Assembly: GCA_004213215.1 (NCBI GenBank)
Contig: SHAO01000004.1
Coordinates: 1-36,733 of the forward strand
DNA length: 36,733 bases
Direction of reading: 5' to 3'
From: Candidatus Pelagibacterales bacterium
GTDB taxonomy: Bacteria; Pseudomonadota; Alphaproteobacteria; Pelagibacterales; Pelagibacteraceae
The number at the start of each line of letters is the position of its first letter. Within the stretch, counting starts at the first letter, position 1. The translations under genes and the position numbers were made by a program. The notes under the pieces are model-generated. The model saw nothing but the letters and a program-made list of their open reading frames with translations. It ran no database searches and was not told the DNA's origin. This document shows positions 10,701 through 19,700 of this stretch, in pieces.

Positions 10701-12636
10701 AATTTTTTACTACAGTTTTTAGATCTTCCAAAGTTTTAATTTTATTTGAACATGTTTGGTTTTTACAAACTACTAAATAATTTTCACTCAGATCACTCTT
10801 ATAAATTAAAGTTGAAGATTTTAAATAATTTTTTTTAACATACTGATGTAAATTATTATTTTTATTAATATCTCCAAAGAAAGTAAAAGTTATACTTTCT
10901 TCACACATATCTAAATTTTTAATATAACTAACCATTTGTGTTGATTGCAAATTAAGATAGGAATGAAAACTTTGTATTAATTCGTTTGTCATATTTTTCC
11001 ATTTATTTTCAGTGGTAATGATTTCGAGTTTTTTACAATTTAATAAAAATATACTATTTCCATTTGGGATATTGCTATCATTAACATCAGAAGGTGTAAC
11101 AAAAAGATCATTTTCTTGAGTAAGATTTTTTTGTAAAATTTTATTATTTTTGTCATAAAATAAATTCCAAGTTTTTTCAGCCATAGCTTTCGCATCATTT
11201 AAGTATTTAATTTCACCAGTAGATTCATATAAATTGATCATCAGTTGTGTTAGATAAGTATAATCATCTAAGAAAACTTTGACCCCTTCTTTTTCTTTAT
11301 AACAATGATAAACTCCATCTGCTGTAAGATTTCTTATTGTCTTATAATTTGTTAGGGCTAATTTTTTCCATTCTTGGTTATCAAAAATTTCTGCAACAAA
11401 AATTAAAGTACTTATCCAAAAAGCATTTAGATCAATTTGGGTTTTGTCGTCAAAGAATGGCTTGGGTCTTTTTTCTCTTATATTTAAGAGTTTTTTTTTT
11501 ATTTTTTTTAATTTTTCGTTCTCTTCATTTGTTGGTTTAATACTTTTTTCAATTAGAATATTTTTTCCTTCCCAATTTCCATTTTCAGAAATATCATAGT
11601 ATTTTGCAAAAAGATCATAATCATTTTCAAGTACACTTCTTAACTCTTTATCATCCCAAACATAATATTTACCTTCTACACCTTCGCTGTCAGCATCATA
11701 AGCGGACCCTAAAAGGTTTTCTTTGTTTTTGAATGAGTTGTTAATAAATTCAACAGTTTGTATAATTTTATCTTTATAATACTCATTTGGTTCTTGAATA
11801 TAAAATTGACCTAATAAATTTATAAATAAAATGTTGTCATAAAGCATTTTTTCAAAATGGGGTGCAATCCATCTATCATCTGTTGAATAGCGCGCTATTC
11901 CTCCAAGCAGGTGATCATATAGACCTCTTGAACAAACATTATTGAATAAAACTTTTACTGCTTCATAATATTTTTTATTTTTATTTTTTTTATAAAAGTG
12001 TAAAAAGCTTTCAAATACATAAAACTGGGGAAATTTTGGACTTCCTAGAAAACCTCCCCACTCAAAGTCAACATAATGAAGCATAGCTTCAAGATGAGGG
12101 TTTAAATTTTGACTAATAACAGAAGATTTTTTTTGATCCTGCTTAAAAACATTTTTTAATTGAAGAGCTTGTTGGATAATTTTATCTTTATTTTTTTCAT
12201 AAAAATCTGAAACTTGTTTAAGAGTATTTACAAAAGAGGGTCTTCCGTACATTTCTTTAGGAGGAAAATATGTTCCACCTGAGAAAGGAACTCCATTTTC
12301 ATCTAAAAACATTGAAAGTGGCCAACCGCCTGGTGTGCCTGTTAAAATTGCTAAGCTTTTTTGAAAGACATTATCTAGATCAGGTCTTTCTTCACGATCT
12401 ACTTTAATGTTAATAAACTTTTCATTCATTATAGCTGCAGTACTTGTGTCTTCAAAACTTTCATGAGCCATAACATGACACCAATGACAACTTGCATAAC
12501 CAACACTTAAAAAAATTGGTTTTTTTAATTTTTTTGCTTTATCTAAAGATTCTCTATTCCATGGATGCCAATTAACAGGGTTTTTTTCATGCTGTTTAAG
12601 ATAAGGGCTTTTTTCGTTTTTTAGTAAATTACTCAA
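10690..12636 (-). CDS. Thioredoxin domain-containing DUF255 protein (YyaL/SPATA20-like)
   Basis: NEKSPYLKQHEKNPVNWHPW, SVGYASCHWCHVMAHESFED, GGWPLSMFL. Confidence 0.93.
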   Translation of the reverse strand: MSNLLKNEKSPYLKQHEKNPVNWHPWNRESLDKAKKLKKPIFLSVGYASCHWCHVMAHESFEDTSTAAIMNEKFINIKVDREERPDLDNVFQKSLAILTGTPGGWPLSMFLDENGVPFSGGTYFPPKEMYGRPSFVNTLKQVSDFYEKNKDKIIQQALQLKNVFKQDQKKSSVISQNLNPHLEAMLHYVDFEWGGFLGSPKFPQFYVFESFLHFYKKNKNKKYYEAVKVLFNNVCSRGLYDHLLGGIARYSTDDRWIAPHFEKMLYDNILFINLLGQFYIQEPNEYYKDKIIQTVEFINNSFKNKENLLGSAYDADSEGVEGKYYVWDDKELRSVLENDYDLFAKYYDISENGNWEGKNILIEKSIKPTNEENEKLKKIKKKLLNIREKRPKPFFDDKTQIDLNAFWISTLIFVAEIFDNQEWKKLALTNYKTIRNLTADGVYHCYKEKEGVKVFLDDYTYLTQLMINLYESTGEIKYLNDAKAMAEKTWNLFYDKNNKILQKNLTQENDLFVTPSDVNDSNIPNGNSIFLLNCKKLEIITTENKWKNMTNELIQSFHSYLNLQSTQMVSYIKNLDMCEESITFTFFGDINKNNNLHQYVKKNYLKSSTLIYKSDLSENYLVVCKNQTCSNKIKTLEDLKTVVKNYAI

Positions 12637-12703
12637 TTTGTGACCTTTAAAAAAATTAGATTGTTATTGACAATATTACATTAGAGTGTTTAAATTAAGT
12701 CTT

Positions 12704-12756
12704 AGCGCTGAGTTGTATCAGATTGCGGGCGCTTTATAAATCCTGCTAAAGCGACA
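12704..12756 (+). ncRNA. SAM-II-like riboswitch aptamer
   Basis: P1 agcgc(12704-12708)/gcgct(12729-12733); loop ending gattgc; tataaat linker; GCTAAA pseudoknot strand; upstream of a methionine-synthesis gene. P2 (12712-12716 with 12751-12755) is tentative. Confidence 0.78.
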
Positions 12757-12763
12757 CTTTTAG

Positions 12764-12792
12764 ACCACCGCTTTAGACGGTGGTTTTTTTTT
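12764..12792 (+). terminator. Intrinsic terminator controlled by the SAM-II-like aptamer
   Basis: accaccg(12764-12770)/cggtggt(12778-12784), 7-nt loop, uninterrupted T run to 12792. Confidence 0.88.
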
Positions 12793-12815
12793 GAAAATTA
12801 ATTTTCATTAAAAAC

Positions 12816-12870
12816 TGGGTATTTAACCGAATTGTGCACCCAATATTTATTAAAGCACTAAAAACGGAGG
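12816..12870 (+). ncRNA. SAM-V-like riboswitch aptamer overlapping the ribosome binding site
   Basis: P1 tgggt(12816-12820)/accca(12838-12842); atttaaccgaattg loop; aatatttattaaagcactaaaaacgg; ccg(12827-12829) can pair cgg(12865-12867) inside the SD ggagg. Confidence 0.78.
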
Positions 12871-12875
12871 ATAAA

Positions 12876-13940
12876 ATGAGTAATAAAAAAAGAAATTTAA
12901 TCGAAAGATTAAATTCCGGACCTGTGATTTGCGCAGAAGGTTTTCTGTTCGAAATAGAAAAAAGAGGATACATGTCATCAGGTGAATTTGTTCCTATGGT
13001 TTCTTTGGAACATCCTGAGGCTTTAGAAAATCTTCACAGGGATTTTCAACATGCTGGTTCCGATATTGTTCAAGCATTTACCTACAATGGCCATCGTGAA
13101 AAAATGAAGGTTATTAGTAAAGAAGAGCTATTAGAACCTCTTAATCGAGCAGCACTAAAAATAGCAAAAAAAGTTGCAAGCAGTCCCCTTGGAAAAGAAC
13201 CAAATCTAATGGCAGGAAATATTTCAAATTCAAATATTTGGAATACAAAAGATCCTAAAACATATTTAGAAGTTGAAAAAATGTTTTCAGAAATGATCGG
13301 TTGGGCTGTTGATGAAGGAGCAGACATTTTGATCGGTGAAACTTTTTACTATGCTGAAGAAGCTTATACAGCTTTAAAAGTTATGAAACAGACGGGTCTT
13401 CCAAGTGTTATTACAATTGCACCTATGGCAGAAAATATTATGAGAGATGGTGTTTCAATCGTTGATACTTGTAAAAAGTTAGAACAGCTAGGTGGAGATG
13501 TAGTTGGAATGAATTGTTTTAGAGGTCCAGCAACTATGATGCCATATATTAAAGAAGTTAGAAAATCTTTAAAATGTCATGTCGCGGCCTTGCCAATTAA
13601 TTTTAGAACAACAGAAGCGCATCCTACTTTTTTTAACTTGCCTGATAATAATGGATGTACTCACGCGACACCTCACAAGACGCCATTTCCTACAGCATTA
13701 GATCCAATGCAATGTAATAGGTATGAAATTGGAAAGTTTGCAAAAGATGCTTTTGATCTTGGAGTGAATTATTTGGGTGTTTGTTGTGGAGCGAATCCAA
13801 TGTTAATTAGACAGGTGGCCGAAGCTGTTGGATTAAAGGTACCTGCAAGCAAATATAAGGAAGATATGTCTACTCACATGCTATTTGGAACAAATAAAAG
13901 GATTCCAAAGCATCAAAGAGACTATCAAGATAAAGCTTAA
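12876..13940 (+). CDS. bhmT: Betaine-homocysteine S-methyltransferase (homocysteine S-methyltransferase family)
   Basis: RLNSGPVICAEGFLFEIEKRGY, GADILIGETFYY, C-terminal GVCCGANP Zn-binding CC; SAM riboswitch upstream; start moved from the track's 12834 to ATG 12876 preceded by ggagg. Confidence 0.85.
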   Translation: MSNKKRNLIERLNSGPVICAEGFLFEIEKRGYMSSGEFVPMVSLEHPEALENLHRDFQHAGSDIVQAFTYNGHREKMKVISKEELLEPLNRAALKIAKKVASSPLGKEPNLMAGNISNSNIWNTKDPKTYLEVEKMFSEMIGWAVDEGADILIGETFYYAEEAYTALKVMKQTGLPSVITIAPMAENIMRDGVSIVDTCKKLEQLGGDVVGMNCFRGPATMMPYIKEVRKSLKCHVAALPINFRTTEAHPTFFNLPDNNGCTHATPHKTPFPTALDPMQCNRYEIGKFAKDAFDLGVNYLGVCCGANPMLIRQVAEAVGLKVPASKYKEDMSTHMLFGTNKRIPKHQRDYQDKA

Positions 13941-13976
13941 ATATGTTATAATTTATTGATTCATTTTCAGTAAATT

Positions 13977-14354
13977 ATGATTAAACAGTTAGAATGCAAA
14001 GAAGTAGAAGATTATATTAAAAATAATCCTAAATCAGTCTTACTTGATGTAAGAACCGAAGAGGAATGGGGTGCTGATGGAAAACCAGATGGTGAAAAAA
14101 TGGGTTTAAAAACTCATTTTTTAACTATTCAGTTTGCTGATAAAACTTTTAATGAAAATTTTACTGAAGAATTTAAAAAACTAAATATTCAAAAAGACAC
14201 CGAAATACTAACTATGTGCATGGGTGGTGTAAGATCTCAAGCGGCAGCAGAACTTTTAACAAAAGAAAATTATAAATGTATTAATATTTCAGATGGTTTT
14301 TTAGGTAATCCAGTAAGTGTGGGCTGGAAAAACTCTGGTTTGCCTTACAAATAA
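13977..14354 (+). CDS. Rhodanese-like domain protein
   Basis: LLDVRTEEEWGADGKPDG and MCMGGVRSQAAAELL with the active-site-loop Cys. Confidence 0.9.
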   Translation: MIKQLECKEVEDYIKNNPKSVLLDVRTEEEWGADGKPDGEKMGLKTHFLTIQFADKTFNENFTEEFKKLNIQKDTEILTMCMGGVRSQAAAELLTKENYKCINISDGFLGNPVSVGWKNSGLPYK

Positions 14355-14366
14355 AACTGTATAAGT

Positions 14367-14921
14367 TTATTGTGAGTAAGGAATTCTGCTAAATATCTTT
14401 TTAACATAAGGCTCAAAATCCCTTAGACTGAGTGATTTAAAGTTGGGATCAAAAGATTTTTGATCCCATTTTTCGCAAAAATTAATTGTATCTTTGTAGT
14501 ATTCATGTCCCTTAAACTTTTCTCTTTCATTTTTATTTTCTCCTAAATGGTGTGCATAATAATACATTTGAAAAATTCCATGTTTTTCTATTATCCAGCG
14601 CGTTTTTTCACTTACATAAGGTTTTAAAATAGCTGCAGCACACTCTGAATGATTTAAAGGAGCTAGTTCATCACCGATATCATGTAATAGTGCAGCTACA
14701 ATCATTTCATCATCCGCTTTATCATTTAAAGCTCTTGTTGCTGTTTGTAACGAATGTTCTAGTCTAGTTATTTGATAGCCTTCTAGTGTTGTATGCAGAC
14801 TACCCATAAATTTCAATAATCTATCAGCGGTACCTTCAACATACTTTTTTTCATATTTATTTAATAAAAGATATTCTTCTTTGGTGCCATCTTTCATTTG
14901 ATGAAACTTTACTTTTTCCAT
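14367..14921 (-). CDS. HD-domain protein, candidate non-heme diiron oxygenase partner (TmpB-like by context)
   Basis: LEHSLQTA, ALLHDIGDELAPLNHSE, IIEKHGIFQMYY, WDQKSFDP; start overlaps the end of the adjacent 2OG oxygenase gene. Confidence 0.65.
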   Translation of the reverse strand: MEKVKFHQMKDGTKEEYLLLNKYEKKYVEGTADRLLKFMGSLHTTLEGYQITRLEHSLQTATRALNDKADDEMIVAALLHDIGDELAPLNHSECAAAILKPYVSEKTRWIIEKHGIFQMYYYAHHLGENKNEREKFKGHEYYKDTINFCEKWDQKSFDPNFKSLSLRDFEPYVKKIFSRIPYSQ

Positions 14922-16018
14922 TTTAATCCAAACTTTCTTTCTAAGTGTCTTAATTTTCCTTCAGTAGAATCATGATCAATATAGCATCCTTTTAAGTACC
15001 TTTTTCCTTCACTAACATCATAAGATGTTCTTCCATGTAGCAGTCGATGGTTATCCATCATTAATAAATCTCCTTTCTCTAATTTAAATTTTATTTCAAA
15101 TTTTGAAGAAGCGTACAAATCTGCAATTAATTTTCTAGCTTCATAGAATAGTTTTAAATCATTTTTTTCTAATGCTGGCACATAATCTAATCTTGTACTG
15201 TATCTAACTTGTTTAACTTTGTTATTTTCATCTAACTCTATTAATTCTCCCCAATTTTCAAGAATTATAGTTTTATCCACAAAACGAAATCTAACTTTAG
15301 TTTTTGTTAGTATTTTAAATATATCTTTATAATTTTTTCTTAAGTGTTCAGCCACAGCAAAACCATCTACTAAAGTTGAAAAACCTCCCTTAACTTCATT
15401 TTCAATGCAATGCAGAAGCTGTATGCATGGAATTGGTTTTCTATATGGGTTATCAGTGTGAGGTGTAAGCGCTATAGATGTATAAGCTAAATCATTGGGT
15501 TTTGGTACAGATTTTACACTAAAAGACTCTCCAAAATTTGTTGGTCTTATTGTGCCTACAGAATTTGCAAATTCAACAATATAATTATCTTCAGTTGGGA
15601 CATTTTTAAAAATTACGAATCCATATTTATAAAAATTTTGTAACAAATCATACATAGCCTTTGTTTCAAAAATATCTTTTTTATAAATCGCTGTAGGTTT
15701 TTTATTAAGTTTTGAGTCCCAAAAAATTATTTTATCAAGGGGCTCTTTTCTGTCTATCTCATAAAGTAGACTATCAACTTCATATTCAAATTTTATTCCA
15801 TCAGTAAACTCTATATTTAGATGACCATTACTCATAGATGCTTTTTTTATTTTAAGATTTTGATCAAGTTGAGAAGGATCATACAACCTTTGATCATTAT
15901 GCTTATCGACCAGGTTATCTGTTTTAGCTCTTTCTCTTAGCCAAAGAGGGTGTATTTCAAAATTTTTATTTGAAGGGTTTACTAAAACTACGTTATTTTT
16001 AACTATTTCTATTTTCAC
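14909..16018 (-). CDS. Fe(II)/2-oxoglutarate oxygenase, gamma-butyrobetaine hydroxylase / trimethyllysine dioxygenase / TmpA-like
   Basis: DUF971-like N-terminus (HPLWLRERA...QRLYDPSQL), HTDNPYRKPIP...QLLHC, LLMMDNHRLLHGRTSY. Confidence 0.85.
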   Translation of the reverse strand: MKIEIVKNNVVLVNPSNKNFEIHPLWLRERAKTDNLVDKHNDQRLYDPSQLDQNLKIKKASMSNGHLNIEFTDGIKFEYEVDSLLYEIDRKEPLDKIIFWDSKLNKKPTAIYKKDIFETKAMYDLLQNFYKYGFVIFKNVPTEDNYIVEFANSVGTIRPTNFGESFSVKSVPKPNDLAYTSIALTPHTDNPYRKPIPCIQLLHCIENEVKGGFSTLVDGFAVAEHLRKNYKDIFKILTKTKVRFRFVDKTIILENWGELIELDENNKVKQVRYSTRLDYVPALEKNDLKLFYEARKLIADLYASSKFEIKFKLEKGDLLMMDNHRLLHGRTSYDVSEGKRYLKGCYIDHDSTEGKLRHLERKFGLKWKK

Positions 16019-16087
16019 TTTGTTCTCTCTTATAATTCTTTATCTTAGTAATATACAATGTGGTAAGTAAATTAAAAAGCAAGAAAA

Positions 16088-16945
16088 ATGAAATCTAGAG
16101 ATATTCTATTAGCACTATGTGCACCGCTTCTTTTAGGCTTCGGCTTCGCTATTGCCAAACCTGCTATGCAACAATTTCCCCCATTTTTATTAATGGGATT
16201 GAGATTTACTATTGCGGCTCTTGTTTTAATTTGGTGGTTTCCTGTACCAAAAAAATTTCTAAAAGATTTATTTATAGTATCGCTTATTGGAGGAACATTA
16301 ACTTATGGTTTAGTATATATGGGTTTGGATAGAGTAGATGCTTCCTCATCAATACTTCTTGTTCACACCGAGGTACCATTTGGTATAATTATTGCTTACC
16401 TTTTGTTCAAAGAAAAACCTACTTTGAAAAGTATATTTGGTATGATTGTTGCCTTTATTGGACTTTTCATTCTGTTAGGAGCACCTAATCTTGAAGGCAA
16501 ATTTACTGGTGTTGTTTTGCTTCTTATAGGAGCATTTGCTTGGTCTTTGGGAATGGTGATGGCAAAACCAATTAGTAAAAAAATAGGCGGATTTGCCGTT
16601 ACAGCTTGGGTTTGTTTATTTGCGGGACCTTTACTACTATTCGGATCATTTATTTTTGATGGTAATACAATTAATTATTTTTTATCTGCAAATTTAAAAG
16701 GGTGGTCAATTGTAGCTTTTTTAGGTTTAGTCATGCAACCTATCGCTTACGGGACCTGGTACCATGTTATGGGACGTAATCCGGTGCATAAAGTTATGCC
16801 AGTAATGCTTCTACTTCCTCTTACGGGACTGTCGACAGCTATTTTTTTACTTGGTGAAGAGCCAACCAAACAAGTATTTATTGGAGGCGTAGTCATATTA
16901 ATTGGAATAGGTATGATACTTTTTTCTAAACCATCAAAAAAATAA
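16088..16945 (+). CDS. EamA/DMT-family transporter
   Basis: 285 aa, ten-TM EamA pattern. Confidence 0.87.
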   Translation: MKSRDILLALCAPLLLGFGFAIAKPAMQQFPPFLLMGLRFTIAALVLIWWFPVPKKFLKDLFIVSLIGGTLTYGLVYMGLDRVDASSSILLVHTEVPFGIIIAYLLFKEKPTLKSIFGMIVAFIGLFILLGAPNLEGKFTGVVLLLIGAFAWSLGMVMAKPISKKIGGFAVTAWVCLFAGPLLLFGSFIFDGNTINYFLSANLKGWSIVAFLGLVMQPIAYGTWYHVMGRNPVHKVMPVMLLLPLTGLSTAIFLLGEEPTKQVFIGGVVILIGIGMILFSKPSKK

Positions 16946-17024
16946 TTTTTCAAAATTTAACTGCGACAAAATATTAATTTTTTTTTACTTTTTTTGACAA
17001 GTTTTTAACACAATCACACACTAT

Positions 17025-17186
17025 ATGAAGATTAATGAAAGTTTTGTTTTATACATCTTGGATGATTACTTTAGGTTTGCTATCTACAGCTATTTTGTTG
17101 GTTTAAAAATGAAAGTTATTTGTTTTTATGTTTTTATCTTACTCTACTGGTCTATAATGATCGCTGGACCTTTAAATTTATTATAA
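17025..17186 (+). CDS. Possible 53-aa membrane microprotein
   Basis: Manual translation MKINESFVLYILDDYFRFAIYSYFVGLKMKVICFYVFILLYWSIMIAGPLNLL; lies in an unusually long intergenic gap; no clear SD. Confidence 0.2.
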   Translation: MKINESFVLYILDDYFRFAIYSYFVGLKMKVICFYVFILLYWSIMIAGPLNLL

Positions 17187-17290
17187 ATCATTAGTAAAGA
17201 AGCAATTTAATCCCATTAATAGTCAATTATTTTAATTTTAATATTAGATATTTTTACGTAATGTTAAAGAAAAAATAATTGGAGGCTTAA

Positions 17291-18232
17291 ATGAAGATTG
17301 GTTTTATTGGTTTGGGAAATGTAGGTGGAAAACTAGCGGGAAGCTTATTACGCAATAAATTTGAGATAATTGTAAGGGATCTAGACAGCAAATTAACAAA
17401 TTTTTTTTTTGAAAAAGGTGCCCAAGTTGCAACTAGCCCAAAAGATTTAGCAGAAAAATCGGACCTTATTATAACTTGTTTACCTTCACCAGAAGTTTGT
17501 TCTGAAGTTATGGAAGCTGATGATGGTGTTATCAAAGGTTTAACCAAAGGTAAAATTTGGTTAGAAATGAGCACTACAGACAGTAAAGAGGTAAAAAGAA
17601 TTGGAACTTTAGTCAAATCAACTGGAGCAATTCCTTTAGATTGTCCAGTAAGTGGAGGATGTCATCGTGCAGCTACAGGAAATATTGCGATTTTAGTTGG
17701 TGGAGAAAAAAACTCTTTTAATAAAATTTTACCAGCTTTATCCGCTATGGGTAGAAAAATTTTATATACTGGTGAACTTGGTAGTGCTTCAATTTTAAAA
17801 GTTATTACTAATTATTTAGCATCAGCAAACCTTGTTTCAGTTGGAGAAGCTTTAATGGTTGCTAAAAAATCTGGTATGGACTTAAAAAAAACATATGAGG
17901 CTATTAAAATATCTTCAGGAAATTCTTTTGTTCACGAAACAGAAAGCCAAGTTATTTTAAATGGATCATATAATATAAGTTTTACAATGGATTTAGTTTT
18001 AAAAGATATGGGTTTATTTAATGACTTGTCAATAAAGAATAATATACCATTAGAATTATCGCCTTTAGTATTAAATATTTTTAAAGATGGACAAAAAAAA
18101 TATGGACCAAGAGCATGGTCTTCAATGATAGTAAAAAGATTGGAAGATGTCTGCAATACTAGTTTAAGAGCAGAGGGTTTTCCTGCAGAATTAACGGATT
18201 CTGAACCAGAGGAAAAAGGTCATCAAATATAA
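17291..18232 (+). CDS. NAD(P)-dependent beta-hydroxyacid dehydrogenase (HIBADH family)
   Basis: GFIGLGNVGGKLA Rossmann motif, DCPVSGG, catalytic K in GSASILKVITNYL; ggagg upstream. Confidence 0.9.
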   Translation: MKIGFIGLGNVGGKLAGSLLRNKFEIIVRDLDSKLTNFFFEKGAQVATSPKDLAEKSDLIITCLPSPEVCSEVMEADDGVIKGLTKGKIWLEMSTTDSKEVKRIGTLVKSTGAIPLDCPVSGGCHRAATGNIAILVGGEKNSFNKILPALSAMGRKILYTGELGSASILKVITNYLASANLVSVGEALMVAKKSGMDLKKTYEAIKISSGNSFVHETESQVILNGSYNISFTMDLVLKDMGLFNDLSIKNNIPLELSPLVLNIFKDGQKKYGPRAWSSMIVKRLEDVCNTSLRAEGFPAELTDSEPEEKGHQI

Positions 18233-18256
18233 TTTTTATGATAATAATTGAAAATA

Positions 18257-19684
18257 ATGGATAAAAGAAATTTTTATATAAATGGAAAATGGGTTTCTCC
18301 TTCAAAAGCAAATGATTTTAAGGTTATAAATCCATCAAATGAAGAAATTTTTGCTACAATATCTTTAGGGCACAAAGAGGATATAGACATAGCAGTAAAA
18401 GCAGCTAAAAATGCATTTGTTAAATGGAAAGAAACTTCAAAAGAAGAGAGAATAATTCTTTTAGAAAAATTACTTAAAATTTATAAAAAAAGATTTAATG
18501 AAATGACTGAGGCCATCACAATAGAAATGGGTTCACCAATTGATTATTCATCCTCAACCCATACAATTTCTGGTCAATCTCATTTAGAAGATTTTATATT
18601 AAGATTAAAAGAATTTAATTTTGAAGAACATTTTGATTCAAAATCAAATAATCATATACGTTATGAGCCGATAGGAGTCTGCGGTCTAATCACTCCGTGG
18701 AACTGGCCAATTAACCAGATAGCATTAAAAGTAGTTCCCGCATTAGCAACTGGATGCACAATGATACTCAAACCATCAGAGATAGCACCTATTTCAGCAA
18801 TGCTCTTTGCAGAAATGATAGATGAAGCGGGTTTTCCGTCTGGAGTTTTTAATTTAGTTAATGGAGATGGAGCTGGAATTGGAACGCATATATCTGGCCA
18901 TCCTGATATTGATATGGTTTCTTTCACAGGATCAACAAGAGCAGGAAAATTAATTTCAAAAAATGCTGCAAATACTATTAAAAGAGTTTGCTTAGAACTA
19001 GGAGGCAAAGGAGGAAATATCGTTTTTGCAGACTCATATCCTAACGCTGTAAGAGATGGAATTAGAAACGTAATGAGTAATTCTGGTCAATCTTGTGATG
19101 CACCAACAAGAATGTTGGTTGAAAAACCAATCTACGAAAGAGCAATTAAAGAAGCTGCAGATGAAGCAAAACTGATTAAAGTAGATATGGCCTCTAAGAA
19201 AGGAGATCATATAGGTCCTGTAGTTTCAAAAACTCAATATGATAAAATTATTAGTTTAATTAAAAGTGGAATTGATGAAGGCGCTACATTAGCAGCTGGA
19301 GGTCCCGATCTTCCAAATAATTTAAATAAAGGTTATTTTATAAAACCCACAATTTTTACAAATGTTACAAATGATATGGAAATAGCAAAAAAAGAAATTT
19401 TTGGACCAGTTCTCTCTATAATTCCATTTGAAACAGAAGAAGAAGCAATTAAGATTACCAACGAAACAGAATATGGTCTTGGTAACTATTTACAAACTGA
19501 AGATAAAGAAAAAGCAAAAAGAGTTGCAAAAAAATTAAGATCAGGAATTGTTTATATCAATGGAAATGCTGCTGATGCCGGTACACCTTTTGGTGGTTAT
19601 AGACAATCTGGAAATGGTCGCGAAGGCGGCACTTGGGGATTAGAAGAGTATCTCGAAGTAAAAACCATAACTGGTTGGAAGTAA
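18257..19684 (+). CDS. NAD(P)-dependent aldehyde dehydrogenase
   Basis: PWNWPINQ, FTGSTRAGK, LELGGKGGNIVF, GQSCDAPTR, KEIFGPVLS; ATG 18257 preferred over TTG 18248. Confidence 0.93.
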   Translation: MDKRNFYINGKWVSPSKANDFKVINPSNEEIFATISLGHKEDIDIAVKAAKNAFVKWKETSKEERIILLEKLLKIYKKRFNEMTEAITIEMGSPIDYSSSTHTISGQSHLEDFILRLKEFNFEEHFDSKSNNHIRYEPIGVCGLITPWNWPINQIALKVVPALATGCTMILKPSEIAPISAMLFAEMIDEAGFPSGVFNLVNGDGAGIGTHISGHPDIDMVSFTGSTRAGKLISKNAANTIKRVCLELGGKGGNIVFADSYPNAVRDGIRNVMSNSGQSCDAPTRMLVEKPIYERAIKEAADEAKLIKVDMASKKGDHIGPVVSKTQYDKIISLIKSGIDEGATLAAGGPDLPNNLNKGYFIKPTIFTNVTNDMEIAKKEIFGPVLSIIPFETEEEAIKITNETEYGLGNYLQTEDKEKAKRVAKKLRSGIVYINGNAADAGTPFGGYRQSGNGREGGTWGLEEYLEVKTITGWK

Positions 19685-19700
19685 TTTATTAATAAATAAA

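Noticed and set aside
12773-12973. Minus-strand ORF of 66 aa over the riboswitch region
   Set aside because: Antisense to the terminator, SAM-V-like element and bhmT start; no domain or SD support
16117-16332. Plus-strand 71-aa ORF within the EamA gene at 16088
   Set aside because: Alternative frame of a clear membrane-protein gene
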